Part shown: piece by piece, positions 8,105 through 13,731 of the stretch
Position numbering within the stretch: the first letter of the stretch is position 1
Layout: every line of letters begins with the position of its first letter
IMG/VR virus record: IMGVR_UViG_3300003322_000077
Span: 1 to 36,547 of that record
DNA from: a virus
DNA: 36,547 nt
Strand: one strand, 5' to 3'
The notes under the pieces: model-generated
Database searches by the model: none
What the model was told of the DNA's origin: nothing
Seen by the model: only the letters and a program-made list of their open reading frames with translations
Program-made: the position numbers and the translations under genes

Positions 8105-8315
8105 GATCCCCTCCCGCCACTAGCCACGGATGCATCGCATACCCACAAGATCCACACACGCAAGCCGATCCCGGCTCGATAGCCTCGCCCTCCAGCGTCA
8201 GCGCATGCAGCGAAGACAATGGCTCACCACGCATCAGCTTGTCCTTGCGCACCAGGAACGCAGGCTTGCCGCATGCGTGCTGGCCGTATTTGTGGATGAT
8301 CTCGGTGTAGGTCAT
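8094..8315 (-). CDS. Unknown cysteine-containing protein
   Basis: A 73-residue protein starting MTYTEIIHKYGQHACGKPAF. The C-terminal CVCGSCGYAMHP could be part of a zinc site, with C15 and H13 nearby. The start is the ATG that overlaps the stop of the 55-residue gene as ATGA; the same frame is open farther upstream, but that part lies antiphase to the exported-protein gene and is not needed. Function unknown. Confidence 0.6.
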   Translation of the reverse strand: MTYTEIIHKYGQHACGKPAFLVRKDKLMRGEPLSSLHALTLEGEAIEPGSACVCGSCGYAMHPWLVAGGDREI

Positions 8316-8479
8316 TTCTTCACGCAGGCCCATTTGACGCGATCTTTGTCTAGCGCCACTGTCTGAGCTATCTTCCCAGCCGAAAAGCATGCCTCTTGCG
8401 ATGAGAACTCAATCGATGTCACAGCGGGCGCCATGCCATATGCTGTGCCGTAGAGCGCAAACACGAGAATCCACGTCAT
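8312..8479 (-). CDS. Small exported protein with two cysteines
   Basis: A 55-residue protein with a hydrophobic N-terminus (MTWILVFALYGTAYG) that could be a cleavable signal or a membrane anchor. The short polar domain contains C31 and C52, a likely disulphide if exported. The pattern of Glu-Ala-Cys followed near the end by Trp-Ala-Cys is typical of small exported phage proteins. Both ends are ATGA overlaps with neighbours. Function unknown; an envelope role is inference. Confidence 0.65.
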   Translation of the reverse strand: MTWILVFALYGTAYGMAPAVTSIEFSSQEACFSAGKIAQTVALDKDRVKWACVKK

Positions 8480-8718
8480 TCCCCATCCCCCAACCTAAGA
8501 ATCTGCACGGTTAGCCCGACTTCGCCCTCGACATTCATGTCTACCTGACTCAGATCCGGCAGCGATTTCTTCAGGAGGATTTCGATTGCACGCAACTGAG
8601 TTGCAGAAAGATCTTCGCCATCACCAAGTGCATGATTAGTAAGGCGATTGATTAACTGACTGGTTTGGATTTTTGTGCGCACCTCGTCTTGGTGCGTCTT
8701 GCGTAGACGGGCGGCCAT
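8476..8718 (-). CDS. Putative small terminase-like protein
   Basis: An 80-residue protein beginning MAARLRKTHQDEVRTKIQTS. It belongs in style to a phage family (K/R-rich start, then TSQLINRL...HALG, then SATQLRAIEILLKKSLPDLSQV) that is often found upstream of large terminase genes and sometimes labelled small terminase or DNA-binding protein. The helical ATQLRAIEILLKK segment could be the DNA-recognition or oligomerisation helix. It is short for a small terminase. It would recognise phage DNA and load the packaging motor if the call is right. Confidence 0.5.
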   Translation of the reverse strand: MAARLRKTHQDEVRTKIQTSQLINRLTNHALGDGEDLSATQLRAIEILLKKSLPDLSQVDMNVEGEVGLTVQILRLGDGE

Positions 8719-8719
8719 A

Positions 8720-8983
8720 TCAGCCCCCGCCTTGATGATCTAGAGCTATATCGCATGGGTTTCGCGGAGCACTCCCTACCCATTCTGAGCCGTCATAACA
8801 AAGCGGGAAATAAACATACCCCGCTGTCCAAGCTGTGAATGGCTCTCCTTCAGTGCCCCCATATCCAGGATCAAACGCTTTGTCCAGACCAGCGTCGTCT
8901 AGCGTGCAATGGATGATGTCCTGAAAAGAGTCACCGTTACTTTTCAGGACATTGGTTAATTCTTCCCGCCACGTTGTTTTCAT
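8720..8983 (-). CDS. Conserved phage protein, unknown function
   Basis: An 87-residue acidic protein. The motif block DPGYGGTEGEPFTAWTAGYV then YFPLCYDGSEWVGSAPRNP is characteristic of a small conserved family seen in many phages of Proteobacteria, with no known function. The C-terminus HQGGG is also typical. It is the first gene after a candidate promoter at 9012-9024 and ends one base before the next start. Confidence 0.7.
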   Translation of the reverse strand: MKTTWREELTNVLKSNGDSFQDIIHCTLDDAGLDKAFDPGYGGTEGEPFTAWTAGYVYFPLCYDGSEWVGSAPRNPCDIALDHQGGG

Positions 8984-9011
8984 TTTCGTAATCCCGAGTT
9001 TTCGAGTAACT

Positions 9012-9024
9012 ACGATTATATACT
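9012..9024 (-). promoter_or_regulatory. Candidate promoter -10 element
   Basis: On the minus strand the 13 bases AGTATATAATCGT contain a consensus TATAAT (9020-9015). The identical 13-mer occurs once more, at 11914-11926, also just upstream of a minus-strand gene. No good -35 hexamer was found 16-18 bases upstream. It would drive the 8983-leftward packaging gene run. Confidence 0.4.
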
Positions 9025-9025
9025 A

Positions 9026-9613
9026 TTACGTACGCTCTTCCCACAAGAGCGTGTAAAGCATTTGCGCGGCATCCACAGGTGTTACCCCTCCTGTTAGCGT
9101 GCTGAATCTGCCAAAATATGTTCCTGCTGGTAGGCCACGCTCAGAGCTTTCCGCTCCTGCGTTTGTGCTGGATTGATTTCCCTGATTTGTCCCGCATCGG
9201 ACAATCATTTCATCGACTTGCGTTCCGCCTGTGAAATTTCCACCCGTCTGGATCGTTACCTGGGGTGCGTAAAAAGGCGTTGGCCGCTCCGACATGCGAT
9301 TGACACCGATGATCGGAAGATTCGTTGTCCAGCCTCCTGAATCCGTAGCCCCAGTGTAAATCTCAAATCTCAGCGCGCCTTGGGTCAGGGTTAGGCGTTG
9401 CTCCCAAAGAATGAAATCTATCGGGCTGACAAACTTGAACTGAACGCTTGGCCCAGCAACGGGGATAACTTGCTCCGTATATGAGCGAAACATCTTCCCC
9501 GCAAAAAATCCCGTCTGACCAGGATCTACCCTAAGCCTCGCCGATGCGCCATTCTTGTCGGTCATCAGCCGGCTAAATACCCGCGTAATCAATGCATCAG
9601 TAAGCATGCTCAT
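9026..9613 (-). CDS. Conserved phage structural-type protein
   Basis: A 195-residue protein starting MSMLTDALITRVFSRLMTDK. Its beta-rich composition, MSERPTPFY segment and C-terminal LLWEERT match a conserved podovirus family of unknown role that usually lies near structural genes. The ATG overlaps the previous stop as ATGA. A virion or accessory head/tail role is inference from family context. Confidence 0.6.
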   Translation of the reverse strand: MSMLTDALITRVFSRLMTDKNGASARLRVDPGQTGFFAGKMFRSYTEQVIPVAGPSVQFKFVSPIDFILWEQRLTLTQGALRFEIYTGATDSGGWTTNLPIIGVNRMSERPTPFYAPQVTIQTGGNFTGGTQVDEMIVRCGTNQGNQSSTNAGAESSERGLPAGTYFGRFSTLTGGVTPVDAAQMLYTLLWEERT

Positions 9614-9810
9614 TGCTGCACCCAGGCGCTGACCGCCGTTAGTCTTCCATTCGTGTATGTGTATGTCTGCACTCTCGTCCTGCTATATAGGTCAATGCAT
9701 GTGTCTGTCTGCAAATTCCCATCGCTAGTGTATGAGTATGTGTGCGCACATGACGCTGGCGAAAATAACACGCCCTGATTATCGGCAACGACATCGAATG
9801 CTTCTAGCAT
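9610..9810 (-). CDS. Unknown 66-aa protein
   Basis: A short Tyr/Thr-rich protein (YSYTSDGNLQTD, RTRVQTYTYTNGRL) that looks like beta strands of a small virion-associated module. AAGGACGAGCC precedes its ATG, and it is coupled by ATGA to the 195-residue gene. The pair probably works together. No family name known to me. Confidence 0.6.
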   Translation of the reverse strand: MLEAFDVVADNQGVLFSPASCAHTYSYTSDGNLQTDTCIDLYSRTRVQTYTYTNGRLTAVSAWVQQ

Positions 9811-9866
9811 GGCTCGTCCTTGTTGTTTCGGATTAGATTGATGCCTTTTTGTAAAGTTTTCATCCC

Positions 9867-9893
9867 TAATAAAAAAGCCACCCGGAGGTGGCT
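9867..9893 (-). terminator. Intrinsic terminator (leftward)
   Basis: On the minus strand a perfect 7-bp stem AGCCACC / GGTGGCT (9893-9887 and 9882-9876) with a 4-base loop is followed by TTTTTTATT (9875-9867). It lies after the 69-residue gene ending at 9914 and before the 66-residue gene, so it separates two leftward transcription units. Confidence 0.9.
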
Positions 9894-9913
9894 AAGAGGG
9901 GGATGGCACTGCC

Positions 9914-10123
9914 TTACTGATTCGTTGCGGTTACCAGTGTCAGAGGATCAAACGTCCCGCCAGTGATAAGTGCCGCAGTTGCATTTGCGTTGATCGCCGG
10001 AACACCAGCGCCAAGAAGACGCGGCGCGTTTCCCACACCTGCTGTTACCTGGGCTGCAAGCTCGATGGCCAGAAGGCCAGAGATTCCGCAGTCCGTATAT
10101 ACGCTAGGGTCTTGTGCGGGCAT
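9914..10123 (-). CDS. Unknown Ala-rich 69-aa protein
   Basis: A small protein (MPAQDPSVYTDCGISGLLAI...) rich in Ala, Gly and Thr, with no charged coiled coil and no clear membrane segment. AAGGACAAAC precedes the ATG. It is the last gene before a strong terminator. It could be a small virion protein, but nothing specific supports this. Confidence 0.6.
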   Translation of the reverse strand: MPAQDPSVYTDCGISGLLAIELAAQVTAGVGNAPRLLGAGVPAINANATAALITGGTFDPLTLVTATNQ

Positions 10124-10131
10124 GTTTGTCC

Positions 10132-10329
10132 TTATTTGTCCCCGTTGCCGTCAGTATCTTTCTGGAAGCGGCTTTTAGGCATTGGATAGGACTTCTTCTT
10201 ATCCTTCTTGGCCTCGCGTTGTACTGAGTATCCAATAGCCACCGCTTGCTTGGGATCTTTTCCAGCCGCGATTTCCTTTTGGATGTTCTTTTCGCGGGCT
10301 TCTTTCGAACCTGATTTGATGAGAGGCAT
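10132..10329 (-). CDS. Conserved short basic protein
   Basis: A 65-residue very basic protein. The N-terminal [20 protein letters not shown] followed by [20 protein letters not shown] is a recognisable short family widespread in phages, with unknown function. The start overlaps the upstream stop as TAATG. Confidence 0.7.
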   Translation of the reverse strand: MPLIKSGSKEAREKNIQKEIAAGKDPKQAVAIGYSVQREAKKDKKKSYPMPKSRFQKDTDGNGDK

Positions 10330-10526
10330 TATTTCACCAGACCACGGTATGTGCCACGACCTTGCGTGAATTTGCGAGGCTCTTTGCCAACACCCGCCGC
10401 CTTGCTGGCGTCCATCTTTTCCTTGGTAAAGTTCGTGCCAGGCATCGGATATGCCCCACAGAATTTGCCAGTTTTCAGATTCTCTAGAACCTGGCGCGTC
10501 ATTTCATCGATCGACTTGGTTGCCAT
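10329..10526 (-). CDS. Unknown 65-aa protein
   Basis: Starts [20 protein letters not shown] and contains a Gly/Pro-rich middle and basic C-terminus. The start at 10526 has GGGAG five bases upstream; the frame is open earlier but that stretch is inside the HNH gene, which overlaps this gene by 23 bases. The overlap suggests the HNH gene arrived immediately upstream and supplies this gene's ribosome binding site. Confidence 0.6.
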   Translation of the reverse strand: MATKSIDEMTRQVLENLKTGKFCGAYPMPGTNFTKEKMDASKAAGVGKEPRKFTQGRGTYRGLVK

Positions 10527-10998
10527 AACTGCTCCCATGATTTGCAAACTCGCCATGCAGCATATCCGCAGCTAGGCAATAGACTTCGTATGCTTCTTCC
10601 GGATTCCTGAAATAGCCCAAGAACCGTTGCTTCTGATCTTTGATGATCGTAGCACGCCATTTGTTCTCTCGCTTATCCCACGATACTCCCTTCATCCCCG
10701 AAGTATTCGATCTAGGACGGCCCCGATTCATCAAATTTTGCGAATTGGTACATACCCTAAGATTTTCTTTTCGGTTGTCGAGAGGATTGCCGTTGATGTG
10801 ATCAACCTTGGATGGATCGGATCTTTGTAGTCCCATTATTTCTCTATGGATATATGAAAGACGCCTTCCTTTCCCCTCTACCCAAATATTTCTTACCACA
10901 TAACCTTTCGAAATGTGCCAATTGCTTTTGGATAGCGATGGTAAATCTTCATCATCAACAAATACCTTGTCGCCTTTCCCTGTGACAAGGATCGCCAT
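10504..10998 (-). CDS. HNH homing endonuclease with AP2 DNA-binding domain
   Basis: A 164-residue protein. The HNH core is YIHREIMGLQ (49-58, H51) and VDHINGNPLDNRKENLR (65-81, H67 with Asn ligands following). Residues 100-152 form an AP2-type domain (SGMKGVSWDKRENKWRA...FLGYF...EEAY...AA). This two-domain layout is a standard free-standing homing endonuclease of phages. It begins in a TAATG overlap and ends inside the start of the next gene. It would cut a phage allele lacking it; the target is not visible. Confidence 0.9.
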   Translation of the reverse strand: MAILVTGKGDKVFVDDEDLPSLSKSNWHISKGYVVRNIWVEGKGRRLSYIHREIMGLQRSDPSKVDHINGNPLDNRKENLRVCTNSQNLMNRGRPRSNTSGMKGVSWDKRENKWRATIIKDQKQRFLGYFRNPEEAYEVYCLAADMLHGEFANHGSSYGNQVDR

Positions 10999-11183
10999 TA
11001 CACCTTCCCCTGCGCTCTATCAAGGATAGAATCAAGTTGCAGTTTCATTTCCGCCAAGGGGATCGACGTAGAAAGAAGTGATGCAATGTCGTCACGCATC
11101 GATTTCCACTCCGCCACAGTCATTGTCATGGTCACTGTGAGCGTGCTATCCGTTGGAAGTTCCAGAGAGGCGACGGTTTGCAT
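10998..11183 (-). CDS. Unknown 61-aa protein downstream of structured RNA
   Basis: A small protein (MQTVASLELPTDSTLTVTMT...) with a Thr-rich first half and a helical second half (MRDDIASLLSTSIPLAEMKLQL). AAGGAAAACAA precedes the ATG. Its whole 5' region (11184-11631) is the large structured RNA block, so its mRNA probably carries the hammerhead and the 17-bp helix domain, or their cleavage product. Function unknown. Confidence 0.65.
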   Translation of the reverse strand: MQTVASLELPTDSTLTVTMTMTVAEWKSMRDDIASLLSTSIPLAEMKLQLDSILDRAQGKV

Positions 11184-11325
11184 TTGTTTTCCTTATTTGC
11201 GAGGGGCCGGCGCCAATCCCGGCATGCTTAGGTCGAGTATTCTCTAACCCGCATCGGCTTACTTCCCCTCACGGAAAGCGATTGCTGCGGCCCATTTGGG
11301 CCTCTCTGCCGGTTTCGTTGCCCCG
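11184..11325 (-). other. Intergenic stretch, 3' part of structured RNA block
   Basis: No gene seen. On the minus strand it holds a 5-bp hairpin GGCCC/GGGCC (11302-11289) with loop AAAT, and a GCCGG/CCGGC hairpin just before the ribosome binding site of the next gene. Together with 11326-11631 this makes a 448-base gap, large for a genome where genes otherwise overlap. Confidence 0.5.
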
Positions 11326-11514
11326 CGATGGGCAGGCAGATAACCGGCATTCGCGCACCGGATGCAACCGCCTTGCGTGAAAGAACTCGGGGGTTAGCAG
11401 GCGTCGAATGCGCCGGAGATGGGATGGGTAGCGCACCCGAACTTACTGACCTGCTAACCCCGGAATACTCTCCGGGCCGTCTTTCCGGCTGTCAGGATAT
11501 CTGCCTGCCCATCG
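11326..11514 (-). ncRNA. Large structured RNA domain closed by a 17-bp helix
   Basis: On the minus strand CGATGGGCAGGCAGATA (11514-11498) is perfectly complementary to TATCTGCCTGCCCATCG (11342-11326), 17 bp with no mismatch, enclosing 155 bases. Inside, GGGGTTAGCAGG (11461-11450) pairs perfectly with CCTGCTAACCCC (11401-11390). Smaller hairpins include CCCGGA/TCCGGG (11476-11459) and GCCG/CGGC (11489-11476), some mutually exclusive. CGAATGC (11405-11411, plus strand) can also pair with GCATTCG (11348-11354), crossing the inner stem as a pseudoknot. The closing helix begins two bases after the hammerhead. No protein frame fits. Function unknown. Confidence 0.7.
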
Positions 11515-11516
11515 TA

Positions 11517-11582
11517 GTCGCCATGGGGCAGTGTCGCGACCTCTCGGTTTCTGCTTTCGCTTCATCAGGCGACAATGGCGAC
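11517..11582 (-). ncRNA. Putative type I hammerhead ribozyme
   Basis: Read on the minus strand: stem I in two parts, GTCGCCAT/ATGGCGAC (11582-11575 with 11524-11517) and TGTCGC/GCGACA (11574-11569 with 11537-11532), separated by a 7-base bulge CTGCCCC. Core CTGATGA (11568-11562) equals the conserved CUGAUGA. Stem II is AGC-GAAA-GCA (11561-11552). GAA (11551-11549) then stem III ACC-GAGA-GGT (11548-11539), with the A-U closing pair. C17 is at 11538, giving a GUC triplet and cleavage before 11537. Weak point: the first stem II pair (10.1/11.1) is A-A, where G-C is usual. Stem I open makes it type I; the bulge could dock with the stem II loop. Confidence 0.72.
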
Positions 11583-11631
11583 CTACACCTTCCTATCACA
11601 TATCCACGGGAAGGGAACGCTCCTTACTACT

Positions 11632-11910
11632 TCAAACCTTAAAACTTTCCAACGATTCGCCAGATTCTACCTTAGCTTTCAGCCATTTAGGTAGCTTCCC
11701 GCGACCAGTCCATGTATTCTGCCCATCCCGATATTTCACAGGGATATTGTACTGCTTGATACCAGGATATACCTCTCGCGGCGTCAGCTTGAACTGCTCG
11801 ACAAGCTCTTTGACGCGAGCAACAACGTGTGGCCGCTCCGTCTTCCAAGCCACCGCCGCCTGATCTTCCAAATCCTTAATCTGGATCATGATGTTTGCAT
11901 ATGTCGTCAT
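11632..11910 (-). CDS. H-NS family nucleoid-associated protein
   Basis: A 92-residue protein. The C-terminal part VKYRDGQNTWTGRGKLPKWLKA (58-79) is the DNA-binding motif of betaproteobacterial H-NS proteins; the core TWTGRGKLPKWL matches the AT-hook-like minor-groove loop. Residues 8-45 form the oligomerisation helix region, shorter than in E. coli H-NS. It could silence AT-rich host or competitor genes, or interfere with host H-NS by mixed oligomers; both are inference. The ATG at 11910 lies six bases after a TATAAT, so the message may be leaderless; there is no ribosome binding site. Confidence 0.88.
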   Translation of the reverse strand: MTTYANIMIQIKDLEDQAAVAWKTERPHVVARVKELVEQFKLTPREVYPGIKQYNIPVKYRDGQNTWTGRGKLPKWLKAKVESGESLESFKV

Positions 11911-11913
11911 GCA

Positions 11914-11926
11914 ACGATTATATACT
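11914..11926 (-). promoter_or_regulatory. Candidate promoter -10 of the H-NS-like gene
   Basis: The 13-mer AGTATATAATCGT on the minus strand is identical to that at 9012-9024. TATAAT (11922-11917) is followed by six bases and then the ATG at 11910, so transcription would start at or near the A of the start codon. No convincing -35 hexamer was found. Confidence 0.45.
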
Positions 11927-12193
11927 AGCCATCAATAACCGGATAGTGTCATTTAGAACTGACAACTCATCCTTTTTCAAAACCTTCCATATCCTCTGTT
12001 GGCCGTGGATTCCGTTGAAACTGCCTTGATGGCAATCTTTACATAGCGGAATGGACGTGAACCACTGCCCCTGGTTCAGTTCATGCGCATCAGACGGTCC
12101 AGAAGCCCCACAGCAGCCACAATCCATTTCCTTGATGCGCAGGATATGGGCTTGTTCTGCCACGGTCGGCTTAGGCTTGTTCTTGCTTTGCAT
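11918..12193 (-). CDS. Ref-like HNH nuclease (RecA-dependent type)
   Basis: A 91-residue protein resembling the nuclease domain of phage P1 Ref. The signature is MDCGCCGASGPSDAHEL (23-39), FTSIPLCKDCHQG (45-57) and GIHGQQ (61-66): zinc ligands C25/C28 and C51/C54, and the HNH residues H37, H55 and H63. P1 Ref cuts DNA at RecA-mediated displacement loops and has a long N-terminal tail, which is nearly absent here. The role is likely in phage recombination with the ERF-type annealing protein. Its start lies 23 bases inside the upstream gene. The stop codon region abuts the H-NS promoter. Confidence 0.8.
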   Translation of the reverse strand: MQSKNKPKPTVAEQAHILRIKEMDCGCCGASGPSDAHELNQGQWFTSIPLCKDCHQGSFNGIHGQQRIWKVLKKDELSVLNDTIRLLMASI

Positions 12194-12545
12194 TTGCGGC
12201 GCTTTTTACGGTTCGCACAGCATCGATAGTCGTCTTCATATCATTGCTGTCATAGACATTGCAATCCATGAGCTGGCTTGGATATGCATAGACTCCGAGA
12301 ATCCCACGAATTGTTCGAATAGCCATAATCGCATCGTTTTTCTCGCGCTCCAGCTCTCGATCAGACTGAGCGCCTCCAAATGCACGCCGCGCAATATAAG
12401 CCAGCAACCCCACAAGAGATCCGATGAATGTCAGCAAAACCACAGATGGCACCAGCTTATCGATCACCAGCCACCAAATGAATCCCTCTTTAGCAGTCTC
12501 ACCCAGCCCTGCTAGCGTCTGCATGATCAGTTTTAGTTCTTCCAT
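12171..12545 (-). CDS. Membrane protein with one transmembrane helix
   Basis: A 124-residue protein. Residues about 31-52 (LVPSVVLLTFIGSLVGLLAY) form a strong membrane helix, preceded by an amphipathic region with WW and followed by a positively charged stretch and a charged coiled coil (DRELEREKNDAIMAI). GGGGG lies before the start codon. The topology suggests N-out, C-in. Not a recognised holin, and far from the lysis cassette. Function unknown. Confidence 0.65.
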   Translation of the reverse strand: MEELKLIMQTLAGLGETAKEGFIWWLVIDKLVPSVVLLTFIGSLVGLLAYIARRAFGGAQSDRELEREKNDAIMAIRTIRGILGVYAYPSQLMDCNVYDSNDMKTTIDAVRTVKSAANAKQEQA

Positions 12546-12546
12546 C

Positions 12547-12600
12547 TCAAATCCCCCTAAACCATATGTAGTACGGCATCCACCAGATCAGCAGAATCAT
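12547..12600 (-). CDS. 17-residue membrane micropeptide
   Basis: ATG at 12600 overlaps the upstream stop as ATGA and codes for MILLIWWMPYYIWFRGI, an almost entirely hydrophobic aromatic peptide. Its stop TGA lies one base before the ATG of the next gene, and its last codons carry the GGGGG that serves as that gene's ribosome binding site. It could be a real peptide or only a coupling leader. Very short, so the call is modest. Confidence 0.4.
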   Translation of the reverse strand: MILLIWWMPYYIWFRGI

Positions 12601-12812
12601 GCTTTCATATCCTTCAGATGGTCCATGATGTCTCTGGAACTTTCTGCATGTTCAGCCACTAGAAGTGCATCTTCCAATGCCTTTTTCCTGGACAAATCCC
12701 ATGCTGTTCGCCAAACATCGAACTGTTCTTCTGAAAGAGATCCGCGTTCATAAGTTGGTTCGATGCCCATTTCTTTGAAATACCAAGCTTCAAAAGCGGT
12801 TTTCTTGTCCAT
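12597..12812 (-). CDS. Unknown 71-aa phage protein
   Basis: Starts MDKKTAFEAWYFKEM, a pattern (FEAWY, then WRTAWDLSRKKALEDALL) common in small hypothetical phage proteins of Proteobacteria. It is highly charged and helical with no membrane segment. The ATG at 12812 has AAGGAG with a seven-base spacer, so the longer open frame upstream is not used. It is the first gene after the non-coding block 12813-13269. Function unknown. Confidence 0.7.
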   Translation of the reverse strand: MDKKTAFEAWYFKEMGIEPTYERGSLSEEQFDVWRTAWDLSRKKALEDALLVAEHAESSRDIMDHLKDMKA

Positions 12813-13092
12813 ATCCCATCTCCTTAGTCGATACCCTGCCCAAGGGTGATAAGCCTTCACCCATTCTCCATTTCCTACCTGTACTGCCAGTAAGAAACCA
12901 AGTGCCCAAGAGGGGCGTATTCACTTCGCTACCAGGCTTGTCTCACCCATGAATCTGATAGCTACATCCAATACCTACGCCAAGTCTGGATCGGCGTCGC
13001 CTGTGGTGTAACAGGGCCGGTCTTTTCTCCTTGGCAGCCGATGCAAGCTCACTACTTACGCGAAGGTCACGATTTAGTGGGCAGCCAGAATG
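12813..13092 (-). other. Non-coding block 3' of structured RNA
   Basis: No convincing gene on either strand. On the minus strand it holds short hairpins: CCTGT/ACAGG, ACGCC/GGCGT, GCCC/GGGC and GGGTGA/TCACCC (the last just before the ribosome binding site of the 71-residue gene). Pairing is weaker than in 13093-13217. It may be a structured leader or simply the untranslated 5' region of the downstream genes. Confidence 0.4.
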
Positions 13093-13217
13093 CAAAAAAG
13101 CTCGCAATGCGTAGGGAAAGTGGCCGTCTGGCGGGACGGGCATCGTTTTCCGGGATAGTAGTCCACGATGCACTTCCACTTTCTCTAAACACTGCGAGCT
13201 TTAGTCTCGCCTATCCC
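13093..13217 (-). ncRNA. Compact structured RNA with possible pseudoknot and terminal U-run
   Basis: On the minus strand: P1 GCTCGCAGTG/CATTGCGAGC (13199-13190 with 13109-13100, one G-U pair); P2 GAAAGTGG/CCACTTTC (13083 region: 13183-13176 on the plus strand map, partner 13123-13116); then a three-way junction of P3 GCATCG/CGATGC (13171-13166 with 13145-13140) and P4 CCGTC/GACGG (13139-13135 with 13128-13124). P1 is followed by TTTTTT (13099-13094). GGGATAG at the 5' side (13217-13211) is complementary to CTATCCC in the P3 loop (13158-13152), a 7-bp pseudoknot. It could be a terminating sRNA or a leader element. No known family recognised. Confidence 0.65.
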
Positions 13218-13269
13218 ATTAATACTTCACCTGGCTGCCACACCAGACGAATATATTATTTACTATCGA

Positions 13270-13443
13270 TTATGCTTCGTCAACTAGTTTCTCAACAAAT
13301 TTCGTTGCCTTGACGTAGTTCAGCGCGCAGAGGATGTCTAGCATCTCATCCTGGTCTAGCTTTACGCTGGCTTTCTTTACGCCCCTGGTCGCGCAGAGCC
13401 AGTTGTAGGTTTCCATCAGGCGTTCTTGTAGCGTTTGTTCCAT
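13270..13443 (-). CDS. Unknown 57-aa protein
   Basis: A short gene, ATG at 13443, preceded by GGAGATGAGGG. It codes for a helical soluble protein: METYNWLCATRGVKKASVKL and LDILCALNYVKATKFVEKL are typical segments. It is the last gene before the structured RNA at 13093-13217. It follows the 28-residue membrane peptide by three bases. No family recognised. Confidence 0.65.
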   Translation of the reverse strand: MEQTLQERLMETYNWLCATRGVKKASVKLDQDEMLDILCALNYVKATKFVEKLVDEA

Positions 13444-13446
13444 CCC

Positions 13447-13533
13447 TCATCTCCAGAAAAATAAGTAAGTAATCGCCGCCACCACTACAAACAATGCGCA
13501 GGTATAAGCGATCATCCAGGTTTCGGCGTTCAT
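13447..13533 (-). CDS. 28-residue membrane micropeptide
   Basis: ATG at 13533 overlaps the upstream stop as ATGA. The product MNAETWMIAYTCALFVVVAA plus ITYLFFWR is a single membrane helix with a polar N-terminus and Arg at the C-terminus. The stop codon is embedded in the ribosome binding site of the next gene. The composition is too hydrophobic to be chance, but no function is known. Confidence 0.6.
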   Translation of the reverse strand: MNAETWMIAYTCALFVVVAAITYLFFWR

Positions 13534-13721
13534 GCGTACCAGAACCCTACCCGATCCCGCGCAGCTTCGTATGCGTCTGCTACCTTCCCCGCAAAGTTTG
13601 CCCGCAGAAAATCGAGCAGAATTCGATCTGCTTCTTCATGCACATCGTCTGACAGCGCCCGAAAACCCCGCTGTTTAGCATCAAGCTGATCGAGCATTTG
13701 GATTGCATCTGCTTGTGTCAT
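13530..13721 (-). CDS. Unknown 63-aa helical protein
   Basis: A charged, Ala/Asp-rich helical protein (MTQADAIQMLDQLDAKQRGF..., DAYEAARDRVGFWYA). A strong AAGGAGTGGGAA precedes the ATG. It couples by ATGA to the 28-residue membrane peptide. No domain recognised. Confidence 0.65.
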   Translation of the reverse strand: MTQADAIQMLDQLDAKQRGFRALSDDVHEEADRILLDFLRANFAGKVADAYEAARDRVGFWYA

Positions 13722-13731
13722 TTCCCACTCC

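Noticed and set aside
9034-9050. GCTCTT/AAGAGC hairpin as a terminator
   Set aside because: No U-run follows on either strand; it lies at the end of a coding gene.
11184-11631. Group I or group II intron, or RNase P-like RNA
   Set aside because: Conserved intron core strings and domain V were not found by eye, and the flanking genes are not interrupted.
11328-11642. Plus-strand open frame in the hammerhead region
   Set aside because: No ribosome binding site, unlike protein composition, and the bases are better explained by nested RNA helices.
12943-13179. Minus-strand open frame across the structured RNA
   Set aside because: Rich in Arg, His and Pro with no ribosome binding site; it cuts through the P1-P4 helices.
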